Shown piece by piece: positions 53,575 through 64,000 of a stretch of 64,000 bases of DNA. Position 1 is the stretch's first letter, and every line of letters begins with the position of its first letter. Source of the stretch: Hypoxylon rubiginosum (Eukaryota; Ascomycota; Sordariomycetes; Xylariales; Hypoxylaceae); contig CADCXA010000069.1 of the NCBI GenBank assembly GCA_902806565.1, positions 124,001 through 188,000 on the forward strand. Direction: 5' to 3'. The position numbers were made by a program, and so were the translations under genes. The notes beneath the pieces are model-generated. The model did not search any database and was not told the DNA's origin. It saw nothing but the letters and a program-made list of their open reading frames with translations.

Positions 53575-54698
53575 TGTCAATTGGAGACGGAATCATCTAA
53601 ATACATAGGTGGGTATGCACTAGACGATTATTTCGTTGCGATGAAATATTCAACGAGAGTCGGGATGTCTACGCGACAAAGTTGTTTTGAAGTAGAGCTG
53701 TTGGAAAGAAAGAGAGAAAAAAAAGTCGATAGCATCAACTGGTGTAATGTTTCTTCCCGCCGTTGAAGCTCCGGACAGGGGAGAGGTACAAGGCTGATAG
53801 CGGTTCTAGAAAAATTCCAAGCGCTATGTCATAAGCGGTAGGGTACCTACCTGGTCCTGCACCGTGTTAGCCATTAGTTCAGGTATCATAGAGCACTGTG
53901 CACTGTGCACTCGTTTTGAGGATGTGTGGTCCAAGCGTCCACTCACCTGGCAAGCTCTGCAAGCCCGGTACCTGTCAAAGGCGGGGGAGGGGCTAAAAGA
54001 CGCCTAAAAGGTCCAAGCTATAAACCCCAAAGGCTTCACCATCAAAATGTTATTTTCTACTTCCCAGCTGTGCCAAGAATACAAAGGCCCTGTTAGTATA
54101 GTAAGTATATACGAGCACTATGTTTGTTTACCCTTGGCCAAGTTTAACTAGAGAATACATATTCGTTTTAACTGTTAATAACTGTTAACATGCAAGGAGA
54201 AATATAGCCAACCAGCCAACCAGTCATCTTATAGGCAAAGCGGTGAGACCCACAGGAGCTTCTTACATGCATGTACTACATAATGATGTATGTAAGGCAT
54301 TCTGGGCATGTGAGTCGTAGGTAGGACGAAATTTCACACTAGCCTTGCTAGGATCTAGGGGATCAGGATCAGATAAACTCCCAGGTACACGTGAATAATG
54401 ATACGTTATCGAATAAGTGGAATCTTCAAAATATTAACAAGTCCATATCAAGAACACGAATAAGATTTTAGTTAAACTCGATAATGAGATGAGTTTAAGA
54501 CAACCTTCAAGGACCAAACGGAGGTTCATTGCGTGATTAAAGCCTTTCTAGGAAATCATCTCCTCCTATTCATACCCAGCCAGCCGGAGAAAAAGGAAGA
54601 CGAACCATCTTGAGGGCACAATATAAAAGACAAACACAGATCTGACGGAGTTGGGTATAAGCCTTGTCATCAAAGCTCCAGATATCAATCTAGTCAAG
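53575..54698. other. intergenic region
   Basis: About 1.1 kb between divergent genes with no supported gene; simple repeats GCACTGTGCACTGTGCAC (53893-53910) and AACCAGCCAACCAG (54210-54223). Confidence 0.55.
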
Positions 54699-55744
54699 AT
54701 GGCTTTCACAATGCATTCCCACTCGGGACAATTCTGTCCAGGCCACGCCAAAGATCAGCTTGAAGACATCATCAAACATGCCATCAGTCTCGGTTACACC
54801 ACCATGGGGTTGACTGAGCATATGCCCCGGACCAGCTTGGAGGACCTATACCCCGAAGAGGTAAAATCCTGTCCCATTCTAAATCATACATACCCTCACA
54901 TCCTTCCTCATTGCCCTCATTATCCAAAGCGACCCTCACTAATAAGTCCATCCAGCTCGACGAACCAGAAGCCTCCCTCGCCGCACTGTTCCCGCGGCAC
55001 GAGGCATACCTACAAGAAGCCCAGCGCCTGCAGGCCAAGTACGCCCCCCAGATCCACATCCTGATCGGCTTCGAGGGCGAGTTCCCACGCCCGGACGCCT
55101 ACGCCACCCTCGTGACCCGGCTCGCCGCCCACCCCGCCGTCGACTACTTCGTCGGCAGCCTGCACCACATCGGCGCCGTCCCCATCGACTACGACGCCGC
55201 CTACTACGCCCGCGCCGTCGCGGGAGCCGACGGCCAAGGGACCGAGGAGCAGGCCTACGCGCGCTACTACGACCAGCAGCACGCCATGCTAACCGCCCTC
55301 CGCCCCCGCATCGTCGGCCACTTCGACCTAGTGCGCCTCCTATCCTCCTCCCCCGCCCGCGACGTCCGTGCCGAGTGGCCCCTCGTCTGGTCCCGGATCA
55401 TCCGCAACCTGGCCTTCGTGGCGGGCTACGGCGGCTGGCTCGAGTGCAACAGCAGCGCGCTGCGTAAGGGGCTCGCGGAGCCGTACCCGGGCGGCGCGGT
55501 CGCCGAGGAGTGGGTCCGGCTCGGGGGCAGGTTCACGCTGTCGGATGATAGCCACGGGGTCGCGCAGGTCGGGACTAATTACGCGCGCGCTCTTGATTTT
55601 CTGGAGGGGCTCGGCGTTGAGAGCTTGTGGACGCTGCGGAGGGAGGAGGCGCACTCCGGTGTAGGGGAGGGCGGTAAGAAGGCAAATATAGTCGAGGTGG
55701 AGATCCCGCTGGAGAATGTGAGGGCCGTCGTGAGCAAGTGGTGA
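54699..55744 (+). CDS. HIS2: histidinol-phosphatase (PHP family)
   Basis: Two exons, 54699-54860 and 54956-55744, 316 residues; the 95-nt intron has a CTAAT branch site. PHP-fold metal-binding motifs are in the expected order: MHSHSGQFCPGHA (first HxH), MGLTEHMPR, LIGFEGEFPR, DYFVGSLHHIG, RPRIVGHFDLVRL and LSDDSHGVAQVG. This matches fungal His2-type histidinol-phosphate phosphatase, which removes phosphate from L-histidinol phosphate in histidine biosynthesis using a trinuclear metal site. The start at 54699 places the HSHS motif close to the N-terminus as in homologues. The gene appears intact; third codon positions are very GC-rich. Confidence 0.95.
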
Positions 55745-57008
55745 TGTATAGACTAAAGCAGGTTCAGATAGGGGTGTTTTCGTCTCTTGCCTAGATATTT
55801 ACGGGGTATGATAAAAGGACATGGGATGACGATACCTAGCGGAAAAAGGGGACGAGCAAATTTAGAGGAAGGGACACGGTGGTTATAATGTAATACAGAC
55901 GAATCAAAATTAGAGGGGATAGGAGGGAGGCGTGAACTGTTTCCGTCATGCTCCTGAGCTACGTCTCTTTAGCTACTGCGAGAAATTTAATTTAATATTA
56001 GCATACAACTTCGGCGAGAGGATTTACGCAAACATCTCTCAGGAGGTATATAAAAGCGGGTTCAATAAAGCTAGGTCCGATGCCCTATGTCCTTTCTTAC
56101 GACAATAACCTTAGAGAGTGGCCGTCGTATGAGGCTATCAACCTCCAGGCAACCCCTTACGTAGATAAAGTTCCTTCTCCTTAATGGGCTTCTTGCTTTG
56201 GGGGGTTTTCTCGTCAAAGCCAGAGCAGAGCTTATACAATGCACGTAGAGCCGGAGAATACTCGTTACATCCCAATTTTATGTCCCCGTATCCTACATTG
56301 CTATCTTTAGGATTTACCAGTCCTATAGTCTATAAGGACCGGCATATTACTAATCTTACAATCATCACAATGGAGACCATGGCGGATGTAAGCGGGTAGA
56401 AGTGAATCTTCGAAGCTCGTACCACGATTTATATTGCGTGGTTACTCTTTAACTAGTATGTAGATAATACCCTAGCAGGTACATACGTATTATCTTCCAG
56501 TTTCACTTCCACATACCCATCATTGGGCTACCAAAAACACGCCTCCATCATGCTCAGGAATCCTCTCATCCCCCATTTGCCCCTTATTTGTGAATCATGC
56601 CGCGTTAAAGCCCCCCCTACATCAACGCCATCCATCCCCTTCCGGACCCAACAGAAACGGGTCAATAGAAAATTGGGGGGGAAAATGCAAGCGTAAAGAG
56701 AAATCTTCTGTAAGATATGACGAATGCATGCTCATTTGGGGGTATCGTGTGACGAAAAAAAAAAAAAACACATCGCTCTTCTAATCCTTCCCGACTCTTG
56801 TAAACGAGAACTGCGGTGGTAGTACATGTTGGTATTTTTCTCCCGTCGCGACGCCATGCCCGCACCATTGCCGAAGACGAAAACAAATACAAAAGACAAG
56901 GGAAATTAACGTCATTAGTTATCATTTATCATTAAATAGGCTCTCGAGACATTGGAAATAGGAATGTTTTCTCGTAGAGACCGTAGGGTTGGTGTTTTGT
57001 TTCGGGAG
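55745..57008. other. intergenic region
   Basis: About 1.3 kb between convergent genes with no supported gene. An A15 run lies at 56755-56769. Confidence 0.55.
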
Positions 57009-60000
57009 TTATCCGTCGCCGAGTTCCACGCTTTCGAGCCAGTTTCTAACTGCTCCTCGTAAAGCGCTCTCCCTCTCGCGAGTTGTTTCGTAAGGCACCG
57101 TTTGGGTCGAACTCTCATTTTCTTGTTCGCGCTGATCTGCTACCTCTTGGACGATGCTTGACAACGCAGATAAGACAACCATCTTGCACTCTGCACGGGG
57201 CACTTCATGGTCATTGACCGGATAAGTTGGGATAACGTGCTCCGGTGCGATCTCGGAAACTTCGCTGTCTCTTCTCCCTCTCCGTTTGCTTACTGATCGG
57301 GATGATGCGGTGGAGCCTTCCTTGCTCACATCGCTGCTGTGGGCGATCACCCTCTCTACTGCGTCGATGAGAGACTCGTCAAATGTGACGAGGTCTTCTT
57401 CCTCGATCTTGTCTTTGATCGGTTGTTCGTAAGGTGAGAGCGCTGGCGTCATCAAGGACGAGCCGTATGGCGTTAGATAACTGGTCGTGTTTCGATCAAC
57501 GGGCATCTTGGGCTTTACTAGGCGGCGGTATCGATACCGCTTAATAGTGAAGTTCGTCGTATCGGCAACAACGGCGGTGCTCACGTCGACCCAGTGTTCC
57601 GTTGGCCATTCTTCGGGAATGGAACTAGGATGTACTACAGGAGTAGGTTCTGATGCGAGTGATTCTCGCACTTCGTCGAGGAGGCCTCTCTGGGGCGGTA
57701 TCGCCTGCAAAGTAAAGTCGGGGTGGAAGCGCTTGAGCCATCCGGCGACGTTCAAAGGGGCTTCTCCGTCAATAGCCAGCCTAGAAAAATGCTCGAAGCC
57801 ATCTAGTCCGCTGCCCAAGCCTGGTGTCGACAGGTAGCCGCTGCTAGACGGCGAACTGACAGCAGTCTCAAACGATGTAAGGTAGTCTGGAAATTGGACA
57901 TCTACGTCGATCACCCCGTCGTCATGGTTGATAGATGTTTTGACGGGGGATTCGTACGCACCTAAAGGATCGGGCGTTCTTGACTGAGGTTCGAACTGCT
58001 TGCCATCTAACCTTCGCGGGGTGTCTGGTGGCTGGAAAGGCGCGTTGTCGGCATTAAATTTCTGGCTTGTTGGTGTATCGAGAAGTTGAACTTCTCGTAC
58101 CATCTCCGAAAGCTTGTCTCTTTCACTAGCCATCGCCTTGGTTGGCGACATGTGCAAACTGTCACGGCGTCCAGGCATATCTAGGGTTTGTGATGACGTA
58201 ACGGTTGATTCTCGCCGTCGAGCGCTCCACAGGCCGCTGATAACGCTACCCCATCGAGAACTTTGACGGGAATCGGTACTGCCGTGGCTCGCGTGGCCCG
58301 TACTGTCACCTCTTGTCAACGACCGCTTTAGGTCGTCAGCAGCAACGCTACCACTGCTCCCGGGCCGAACACCACGAGCCGACCCAGTCCGATGCATCGT
58401 GGAGAAGTGGGGAACAGCCGAGTCAGGAACTACTGTATTAGCTGTTGCAGCACTGCTCTTCCGCGTATTAAGGTCACTTCCTGCAATAGGTAAGTTCGCC
58501 GGTTTGATGAAGTCGGACGATCGACGCTCATGATTGGATGTCTCCATGCTGAGATGTGCGAGCTGCGCGGGAATGCCGGTCGCCGACCTAGTCGTGGCTT
58601 GCGACTGAATACTAAAACTTCGAGTGTGAGAGGCGCCCCTCGGCCCTTGCCGGCGATTTATTTTCCGGCGCAAGGACTCTTCCTTGTTGATTGGTACTAT
58701 ATACGACGGCGGCGAGTGGCCAAAGGCAGCTACGGACGCGGAGGTCGCGGGGCGCTGGGCGCGAACGGCGGGCAGCTGCTGATTAGCAGGCAGAAAAGCC
58801 GAAAGTAAGAAGATGAGCCTCCTCGCGGCCATCTTATCTTTGGCGATTATTATAGTACGAGATGGTAGGGACGTATCCTCCTCGCTTTTCGCTTTCTGCT
58901 GCTGGTAACGTCGTCTTCGATACCAAACTGGGCTTAATGCTTGAAGCCACTCCGTATGCGTCGCGAGAAACGCTGTTAGAAGGTTGAAGAAAAAGAATCC
59001 TTGCTCTTTAGTCCCAGCCCACTTCGCCACCCATCTTGCTTCCTCCCTCCACGGACCCCAACGTCCCTGTCCCGTGACGACTCTCGTGGCTCGAAGACCA
59101 GTCACAATCCGAATCTTGGCATCCTCGATCTCTTGACTTATGCGGTGATCCTGCGCTAAGCAGCTTGGTGGTAGTGCAACTAGTTTCGCGTTCGTTTTAG
59201 ACGGCTTCATCTGGGAGGCATCGGAACCTCTTCGATTCTTCACCGAAGACGTTCGAGCAATATGGGCAGATATGCTTGTGGGATACGGGTCCGGAGCAGC
59301 TAGATCTGCCTGCCTCAGCATCGGGATCAGCGTGGTGGCTACAACAGACTGAAGATGAGTGAGAGTTCTCATGATGATGTCCCAGTGCTGGGTTATCGCA
59401 TCCATGCGGTCCTCGACATCGTTACTATACGTTGATTCGAACGACTCGGATCCATACCCAGAACCAATCATTGTCCACCCCGATCGGCGGGCAGATCCGA
59501 AAGACGAGGGGAATGTATCTTGTTCGGAATATGACCCAGGACCTCGGAACACGGGCCTAGGTGCTGTTGCTGCGGGCGTGCTGGGCGGGTTCGACGGAAG
59601 CTGCAGTATCAAAGCGACAGCGTACATGGGCGTCCTCTTCTGCACAGGCTTCGACTTCTTCTTGCTCGGTTTAGAATCATCTGGGGAACAAGGAAATGGA
59701 AATCCTCCGCTGTCGTCTGAGAAAATACCAGGAGTTGAGGTCCGGTCAGGTGAATCGAGATCGTCGCTGAGTAGATTGACCGGAAATAAACGAGTCACTA
59801 GGATCTTGTTACGATCCTGCTGACGAGCAGGAGTAGAAGAGGCTTGAAAGTGTGTGTTTGCCGAGTCAGACGTGAAAGACTGCGCTAGTCTGCTCGATCG
59901 CATGCTAGACCTCCCCATGGATCCACGGCCATCTCCAACATAAGAGCTAGAGACGGCAGACGGTCGAGGTTCACTCGGAATGATATGAACTTTGGTAGAT

Positions 60001-60650
60001 GTTCCCTTGTAGGACATTACTTCGGAGTTGGCAAATATACAACTCGAAAAACTGGCCAGCTCTACCCTATACTCCCTAGCTGCCTTCTGGGACTCGGTTT
60101 CTGCAGAGCTGTAAGCGCGAGACTGGATAGATCCTCGTCGGTCGAATGCGCCCTGCCGGGGTTGAGGGCTGCCTGGCTGGATCACCAGCGGCCTCGAGGA
60201 CTGCCCTAGACTGCTCTTCCGTGGAGAGGTAGGGGCCCGGCGAAGATCCTGCATGAGGGACTGCGAAGACGATGCCGCACTTGGTGGCTGCGCACGATCG
60301 CCCGACGAGCTAGCCGACGGAGCAGGGTGACTATCGAACAGCAAAGAGGGACTGACAGAACCCAAGGTGTCCTGCATTATTATGACACGGACGTCACGTA
60401 CGTCAATATCGATATCGCCATCGTAATCAAAGGGGTTGGCGGAAGCGCCGGGCTGGGTGCCTGTTGCGGTCGGTAACGGAAACACTTGGTCCTGACGATA
60501 ATAGAGCGCCTGCGTATCCGGAAACAAGAGGCTACGAGTATGAATCTCTTCCTGGACCGATTCAGGGGACGGCTTGGTGGCAGAAATATCCTCTTGAGAA
60601 TTCGGGCCTCCCGGTGCTCCCGAGGTCAAGTTAAACAACTTGCCCAGCAT
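57009..60650 (-). CDS. folliculin-interacting protein (FNIP/Lst4-like)
   Basis: Single exon, 1213 residues, the largest gene here. The FNIP N-terminal signatures are visible: DVRVIIMQDTLG near residue 85, MSYKGTSTKVHIIPSEPR near residue 215, and KILVTRLFPVNLL near residue 285, then MYAVALILQLPSNP. The middle has the DENN-type helices HWDIIMRTLTHLQSVVATTL and WVAKWAGTKEQGFFFFNLLT. Between these are Ser/Pro-rich disordered loops. The C-terminal part contains EHWVDVSTAVVADTTNFTIK and CKMVVLSALSSIVQEVAD, the end of the DENN region. FNIP/Lst4 pairs with folliculin/Lst7 as a GTPase-activating complex for Rag GTPases at the vacuole in amino-acid signalling to TORC1. No folliculin gene is in this window. 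Confidence 0.92.
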   Translation of the reverse strand: MLGKLFNLTSGAPGGPNSQEDISATKPSPESVQEEIHTRSLLFPDTQALYYRQDQVFPLPTATGTQPGASANPFDYDGDIDIDVRDVRVIIMQDTLGSVSPSLLFDSHPAPSASSSGDRAQPPSAASSSQSLMQDLRRAPTSPRKSSLGQSSRPLVIQPGSPQPRQGAFDRRGSIQSRAYSSAETESQKAAREYRVELASFSSCIFANSEVMSYKGTSTKVHIIPSEPRPSAVSSSYVGDGRGSMGRSSMRSSRLAQSFTSDSANTHFQASSTPARQQDRNKILVTRLFPVNLLSDDLDSPDRTSTPGIFSDDSGGFPFPCSPDDSKPSKKKSKPVQKRTPMYAVALILQLPSNPPSTPAATAPRPVFRGPGSYSEQDTFPSSFGSARRSGWTMIGSGYGSESFESTYSNDVEDRMDAITQHWDIIMRTLTHLQSVVATTLIPMLRQADLAAPDPYPTSISAHIARTSSVKNRRGSDASQMKPSKTNAKLVALPPSCLAQDHRISQEIEDAKIRIVTGLRATRVVTGQGRWGPWREEARWVAKWAGTKEQGFFFFNLLTAFLATHTEWLQALSPVWYRRRRYQQQKAKSEEDTSLPSRTIIIAKDKMAARRLIFLLSAFLPANQQLPAVRAQRPATSASVAAFGHSPPSYIVPINKEESLRRKINRRQGPRGASHTRSFSIQSQATTRSATGIPAQLAHLSMETSNHERRSSDFIKPANLPIAGSDLNTRKSSAATANTVVPDSAVPHFSTMHRTGSARGVRPGSSGSVAADDLKRSLTRGDSTGHASHGSTDSRQSSRWGSVISGLWSARRRESTVTSSQTLDMPGRRDSLHMSPTKAMASERDKLSEMVREVQLLDTPTSQKFNADNAPFQPPDTPRRLDGKQFEPQSRTPDPLGAYESPVKTSINHDDGVIDVDVQFPDYLTSFETAVSSPSSSGYLSTPGLGSGLDGFEHFSRLAIDGEAPLNVAGWLKRFHPDFTLQAIPPQRGLLDEVRESLASEPTPVVHPSSIPEEWPTEHWVDVSTAVVADTTNFTIKRYRYRRLVKPKMPVDRNTTSYLTPYGSSLMTPALSPYEQPIKDKIEEEDLVTFDESLIDAVERVIAHSSDVSKEGSTASSRSVSKRRGRRDSEVSEIAPEHVIPTYPVNDHEVPRAECKMVVLSALSSIVQEVADQREQENESSTQTVPYETTRERESALRGAVRNWLESVELGDG

Positions 60651-61301
60651 ATTGAATTTGGGAGCTCAAAAGCTTGATGACCATCAATAACTGGATATTC
60701 GTAGAGACCACCGGAGAGCTTCTTAACAGGCTCCCATCCAGTGGCGAGGGCCTTCGGCTGCGTTGACCATGGCTTTGAAAGACATTGAAGTGGTGCAAGG
60801 CAACGCAATAATGAGAGTCAAATGATGCAGGTATAGCGGCGGAAACGATGGCCAACGAGAAAGAGTAGCAACGATATCCGGGACGCTTTCGGGGATTGGA
60901 GCGGTCCTTCAGAATACGGGCTTGCTCAAATTCCGGTACGGGTGAATAAGGCAACGCTATCTTGCATAATATGAAGCTATTGATTGATAAGTCAGAGTGA
61001 GTGAGCGTGCAAGGTGCACGCGTTTAGTTGCGTTCCTCGAGAGTAGCGTGACAGTGTGCGCAATCGGAGATGACTGGACAGGACGGGCAAGGGTTTGGAG
61101 TCGAATCGCCTTTGTAGGGTACGTTGGATTTAATGGGAATTTCTTGATGGAAGATGGAAGATGGAAGTTAATTGAAACTTCTTTGAGAGGGTATGAAGCT
61201 CACAAGCACAAGAGACACAGATAGTGGCTAGTGGTGACAAAAGTGACGGTGATAGCGGGTAAAAAAGGTATGCGACTGAAAGAGAGAGAGAGAACAATGA
61301 G

Positions 61302-61350
61302 GTGTGTATGTATGTGGTGTATGTGGTGTATGTGGTGTGTGGTGTATGTG
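61302..61350. repeat. GTGTATGTG microsatellite
   Basis: Irregular repeats of GTATGTGGT in the upstream region of the FNIP gene. Confidence 0.8.
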
Positions 61351-62113
61351 TTTCCATGTCTTGCCGTGTGGATGTACATGAACTGTGTGGATGTACACCA
61401 AAGGGTTTGTGTGTTAAACTTGGCCAGTTCTGCCAGTTCAAGACCCAGTCCCAGGCGATGCTTAGGTACAGTACCTGGTCGATATTATTAGGAAGGTACG
61501 TACCTTGGGTATAGTTATAGGCATAGGCATAGGCAAAATATACATCAATGTACGTAAGGTATAAAAAGGTATAAAAATGGTCTGCAGGTGAATGAATTAG
61601 TCCAATTCTCTAGTCCCAGTCCCCATCTGCAGTCTGCAATATGCAGTCTGACACTTCAGTCCAGAAAAAAGGAAGAGATGGAAAGAAAAGGCATGGCCCG
61701 TCAATTATGACGTCCCAGTCTTACCATTACCAGTACGAAGGTACTAAAGATGTGCCAGGGAGAGAAAACAGCAAGACCCCAAGGACCTTAGGAAGATGCA
61801 AGATGGAACATGGAACATCAACTGAACATTCCACGAGACGAACAGATACTCCGCAAACCCGCTACCTAATGTATTAGACGATGTAGTAGACGATCTAGGT
61901 TGTAGGCTCAGCTACAGTCTACAGAACAAACCCACAGAGCCCCAGCCAGACCCATGAAATATTCCTGGTCATTTCTTCAAGATGTCCAGGGCTATCGCCT
62001 AAAGACTCGTTGTGTTCCCTTATGAGCACATACATGTAACCATCAACCCCTCGACCGGCTCAGGTACCTCCTCTCCGACGTCAGCGTCAGGACGTAAGGA
62101 ACATTAAGGTCTA

Positions 62114-62150
62114 CCATGCTGCCATGCTGCCATGCTGCCATGCTGCCATG
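62114..62150. repeat. CCATGCTG tandem repeat
   Basis: Four perfect head-to-tail copies of an 8-mer plus a partial fifth. Confidence 0.9.
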
Positions 62151-64000
62151 TAGACACCTAGGCTGCTAGGTAGGATGTAGGTAGGTTACTAGGTTTCTAG
62201 GTACCTAAGTCTTTTCCAGACAGTTGGTTCCGGCGTCGGTCTGAAGGATTCGATGCACCTGCACGTTACGATCTGGCGGTGAATGAGAGATTACCATATT
62301 TGTACTTGGGAGTTGGCAGGTTGGTAATCAATCAGATTTGGTTGTTCGTACTGGAAACTGGAACACTTGGGGGGACGGATGAGCTACAGGGATATACATG
62401 CTTCATGTGAAAGCAACATGGGCCGGGCTGGCTGGCTCTGGCTAGCTACTGTACCCTGCCAGGCTAACCCTAGACCTGTACTGTAGTCTACTGTAGCCTA
62501 CTGTAGACCTACTGTACCTAGCATGTAGTATGCAGCCAATGGATCCACGGGCTGCGGGTACGCATGCAAGTGCTACATTAGGTACTTTTTATTTCTTACC
62601 ATATGCTTGTGTACTAGTAATTCTTTTTCCTCAGCATAGTACAGTGCTTACTTACAGTGTCTTCGTCCACTCATTCGATTACTTACATGATGTAGCTGTG
62701 TAGGTAGGATATATATCTCTATTTTATATCTTATTACCTTTGGTATATCCTAATATTAGGTATGCATTCTGACAGGACGAGAAGAGAGATATTAATTTTA
62801 TTTTATGCGGCATCCCATCATGCTGACTACATCGTGACATTATCGTTTGCTTGTCCGAGACGAGTCGAGTGGTGATATATCCCTTAAATCTGCATGCCTC
62901 ATCTCTGAATATAGACAGACAGATAGGCAAACAAACAAACTACCTAGTAGTAAGGCCATCATTATATCGTACAGTACGTACTCGTAAGGCACCAATGCCG
63001 TCCCGGCCTTTTGTCATTGGGCTTCATCGGTCCATCTGTGGCTTGCAGGCCTGCTCGGCTTCTGTCATTTATTACCGTCCAACAGCGTTCTAGCAACATG
63101 GCACGCATTTCCCTTTTAAGCAATGGGAATTCGGGAAAGGCGGTCACAGCTTTCAATCCCTGTTTCGGGACCTCGCACACGCGACGTTTTTCTTGTTTCT
63201 CGAGCAATTCCTACCCACCAGGCCGTCGCCTACTTTTCACCTGCATACACCTGAGTCTTACCTACATATCACCTATAATAGGTACCTACCTAGGTTCTAT
63301 AAGGTAAGGCGACTACTGCCAGGCAGCTAGGACAAGTATTTCTCAGGCTACGGGGCACTACGCCATATACTCCATGGATCTTCCTTCCACGAGAAACATC
63401 GACCCCGGAGGATCTCGGTTCAATATCCATTTGAACAATCATTATTCGCTGGTGTGCGCGTGCCATGTGTTTGACATACATACGTCTAACATATATAGTA
63501 GATGTTCTAGGCTGCGGACTCGAAGCCTAGGCCATCTAAGGTTAGCTTGCGAGGCTTGGTCGTGCGGACGAGGATCCCGTCTATGGCGCTCGCCGTCTCT
63601 AGACGAAGCAAGCATCATCTCAAAATCTACGAGATCGATCATCGATATTGTGTTGGGTATTTCAAGTCCCGGCGGTGAGGACTTCCTTGGGACCGCCAGG
63701 ACTTTTGAAGGATGGCAGGACGGGAAACCGGTCGGCTGAGGAGTTCTGCACGACGTCGTATCGACCCCAAAGAGCATGTCTTGCATTCCACCAAGTCCCT
63801 GCTGCTGACGCGGCTATCACACCTGTCGCTACGAAAAAGAAAAAAAGAAAACTATTCCGTGGTCATTCCGTGGTCATTCCGAGATGAGGCTCAGCCTGCT
63901 GTGAAGTCCGAGACCAACCCGTAGTGGCGTGGTATTCGTGGTATCGTGGTGTCGCATCCGACGACGCCTCTCAATTTCTATTACATTGCCAGATTGCAAT

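Larger units (their letters stand above)
60651..64000. other. gene-free, simple-repeat-rich end of the window
   Basis: 3.35 kb in which I support no gene. The first few hundred bases are the FNIP promoter. Simple repeats are frequent: GTGTATGTG at 61302-61350, ATAGGC at 61519-61534, CCATGCTG at 62114-62150, CTACTGTAG-type strings at 62485-62520, and AGGTAGG/CCTAGGTACC at 62155-62210 and 63281-63295. Short frames near 63011-63786 on both strands lack family features. Confidence 0.5.

Noticed and set aside
63011..63786. Overlapping frames on both strands near the right end
   Set aside because: Mutually exclusive, no motifs, and the region is full of simple repeats.

Overview
This is nuclear DNA of a filamentous ascomycete (Pezizomycotina, most likely Sordariomycetes or Leotiomycetes). 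Short introns (mostly 49-95 nt, GT-AG, usually with a CTRAY branch point) interrupt about two thirds of the genes. The families present are typical of moulds: two HET-domain proteins, a UstYa/DUF3328 protein, a Pth11-like seven-helix protein, a fungal aminoglycoside-phosphotransferase-like protein and an ankyrin protein with the fungal MDPLSITASV-type N-terminal domain. Intergenic DNA is sprinkled with palindromic ACCTAGGT/AGGTACCT strings. I see no CRISPR array, rRNA gene, virus or intact transposon.

Layout. 0-8 kb: a zinc-knuckle protein, a GFA-fold protein, a secreted haem peroxidase and a secreted amidase. 8-11 kb: gene-poor DNA with a tRNA-derived fold-back element, a tRNA-Gly-like relic and two small proteins with acylation-type N-termini (MGNCC, MGCGPS). 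12-16 kb: an uncharacterised conserved protein and an HD-domain nucleotidase. 17-22 kb: a Ctr copper transporter and a ferric/cupric reductase, transcribed divergently, a likely metal-uptake pair. 22-28 kb: an HExxH metalloprotease, a HerA/FtsK-like ATPase and a flavin monooxygenase. 29-34 kb: a UstYa-like oxidase divergent from a short three-exon gene for a 66-residue secreted peptide, followed by a seven-helix membrane protein. 34-48 kb: an accessory block with an APH-like kinase, two HET proteins, a fungal transcription-factor-like protein, an aldo-keto reductase and a large coiled-coil/ankyrin protein with an in-frame TGA near its end. 48-61 kb: housekeeping genes (2H phosphoesterase, thioredoxin-reductase-like flavoprotein, RBM26/27-type RNA-binding protein, histidinol phosphatase, folliculin-interacting Lst4/FNIP-like protein). 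61-64 kb: no gene seen, many simple repeats.

The strongest functional groupings are reduction plus import of copper/iron at 17-21.6 kb, and monooxygenase + UstYa oxidase + secreted peptide + seven-helix protein at 26.5-34 kb. The latter is the best candidate for an undescribed peptide-natural-product or signalling module, though the peptide lacks the repeated aromatic core of known UstYa-processed precursors. Exon coordinates were worked out by hand from splice signals and frame continuity. No database search was possible, so family names rest on recognised motifs.
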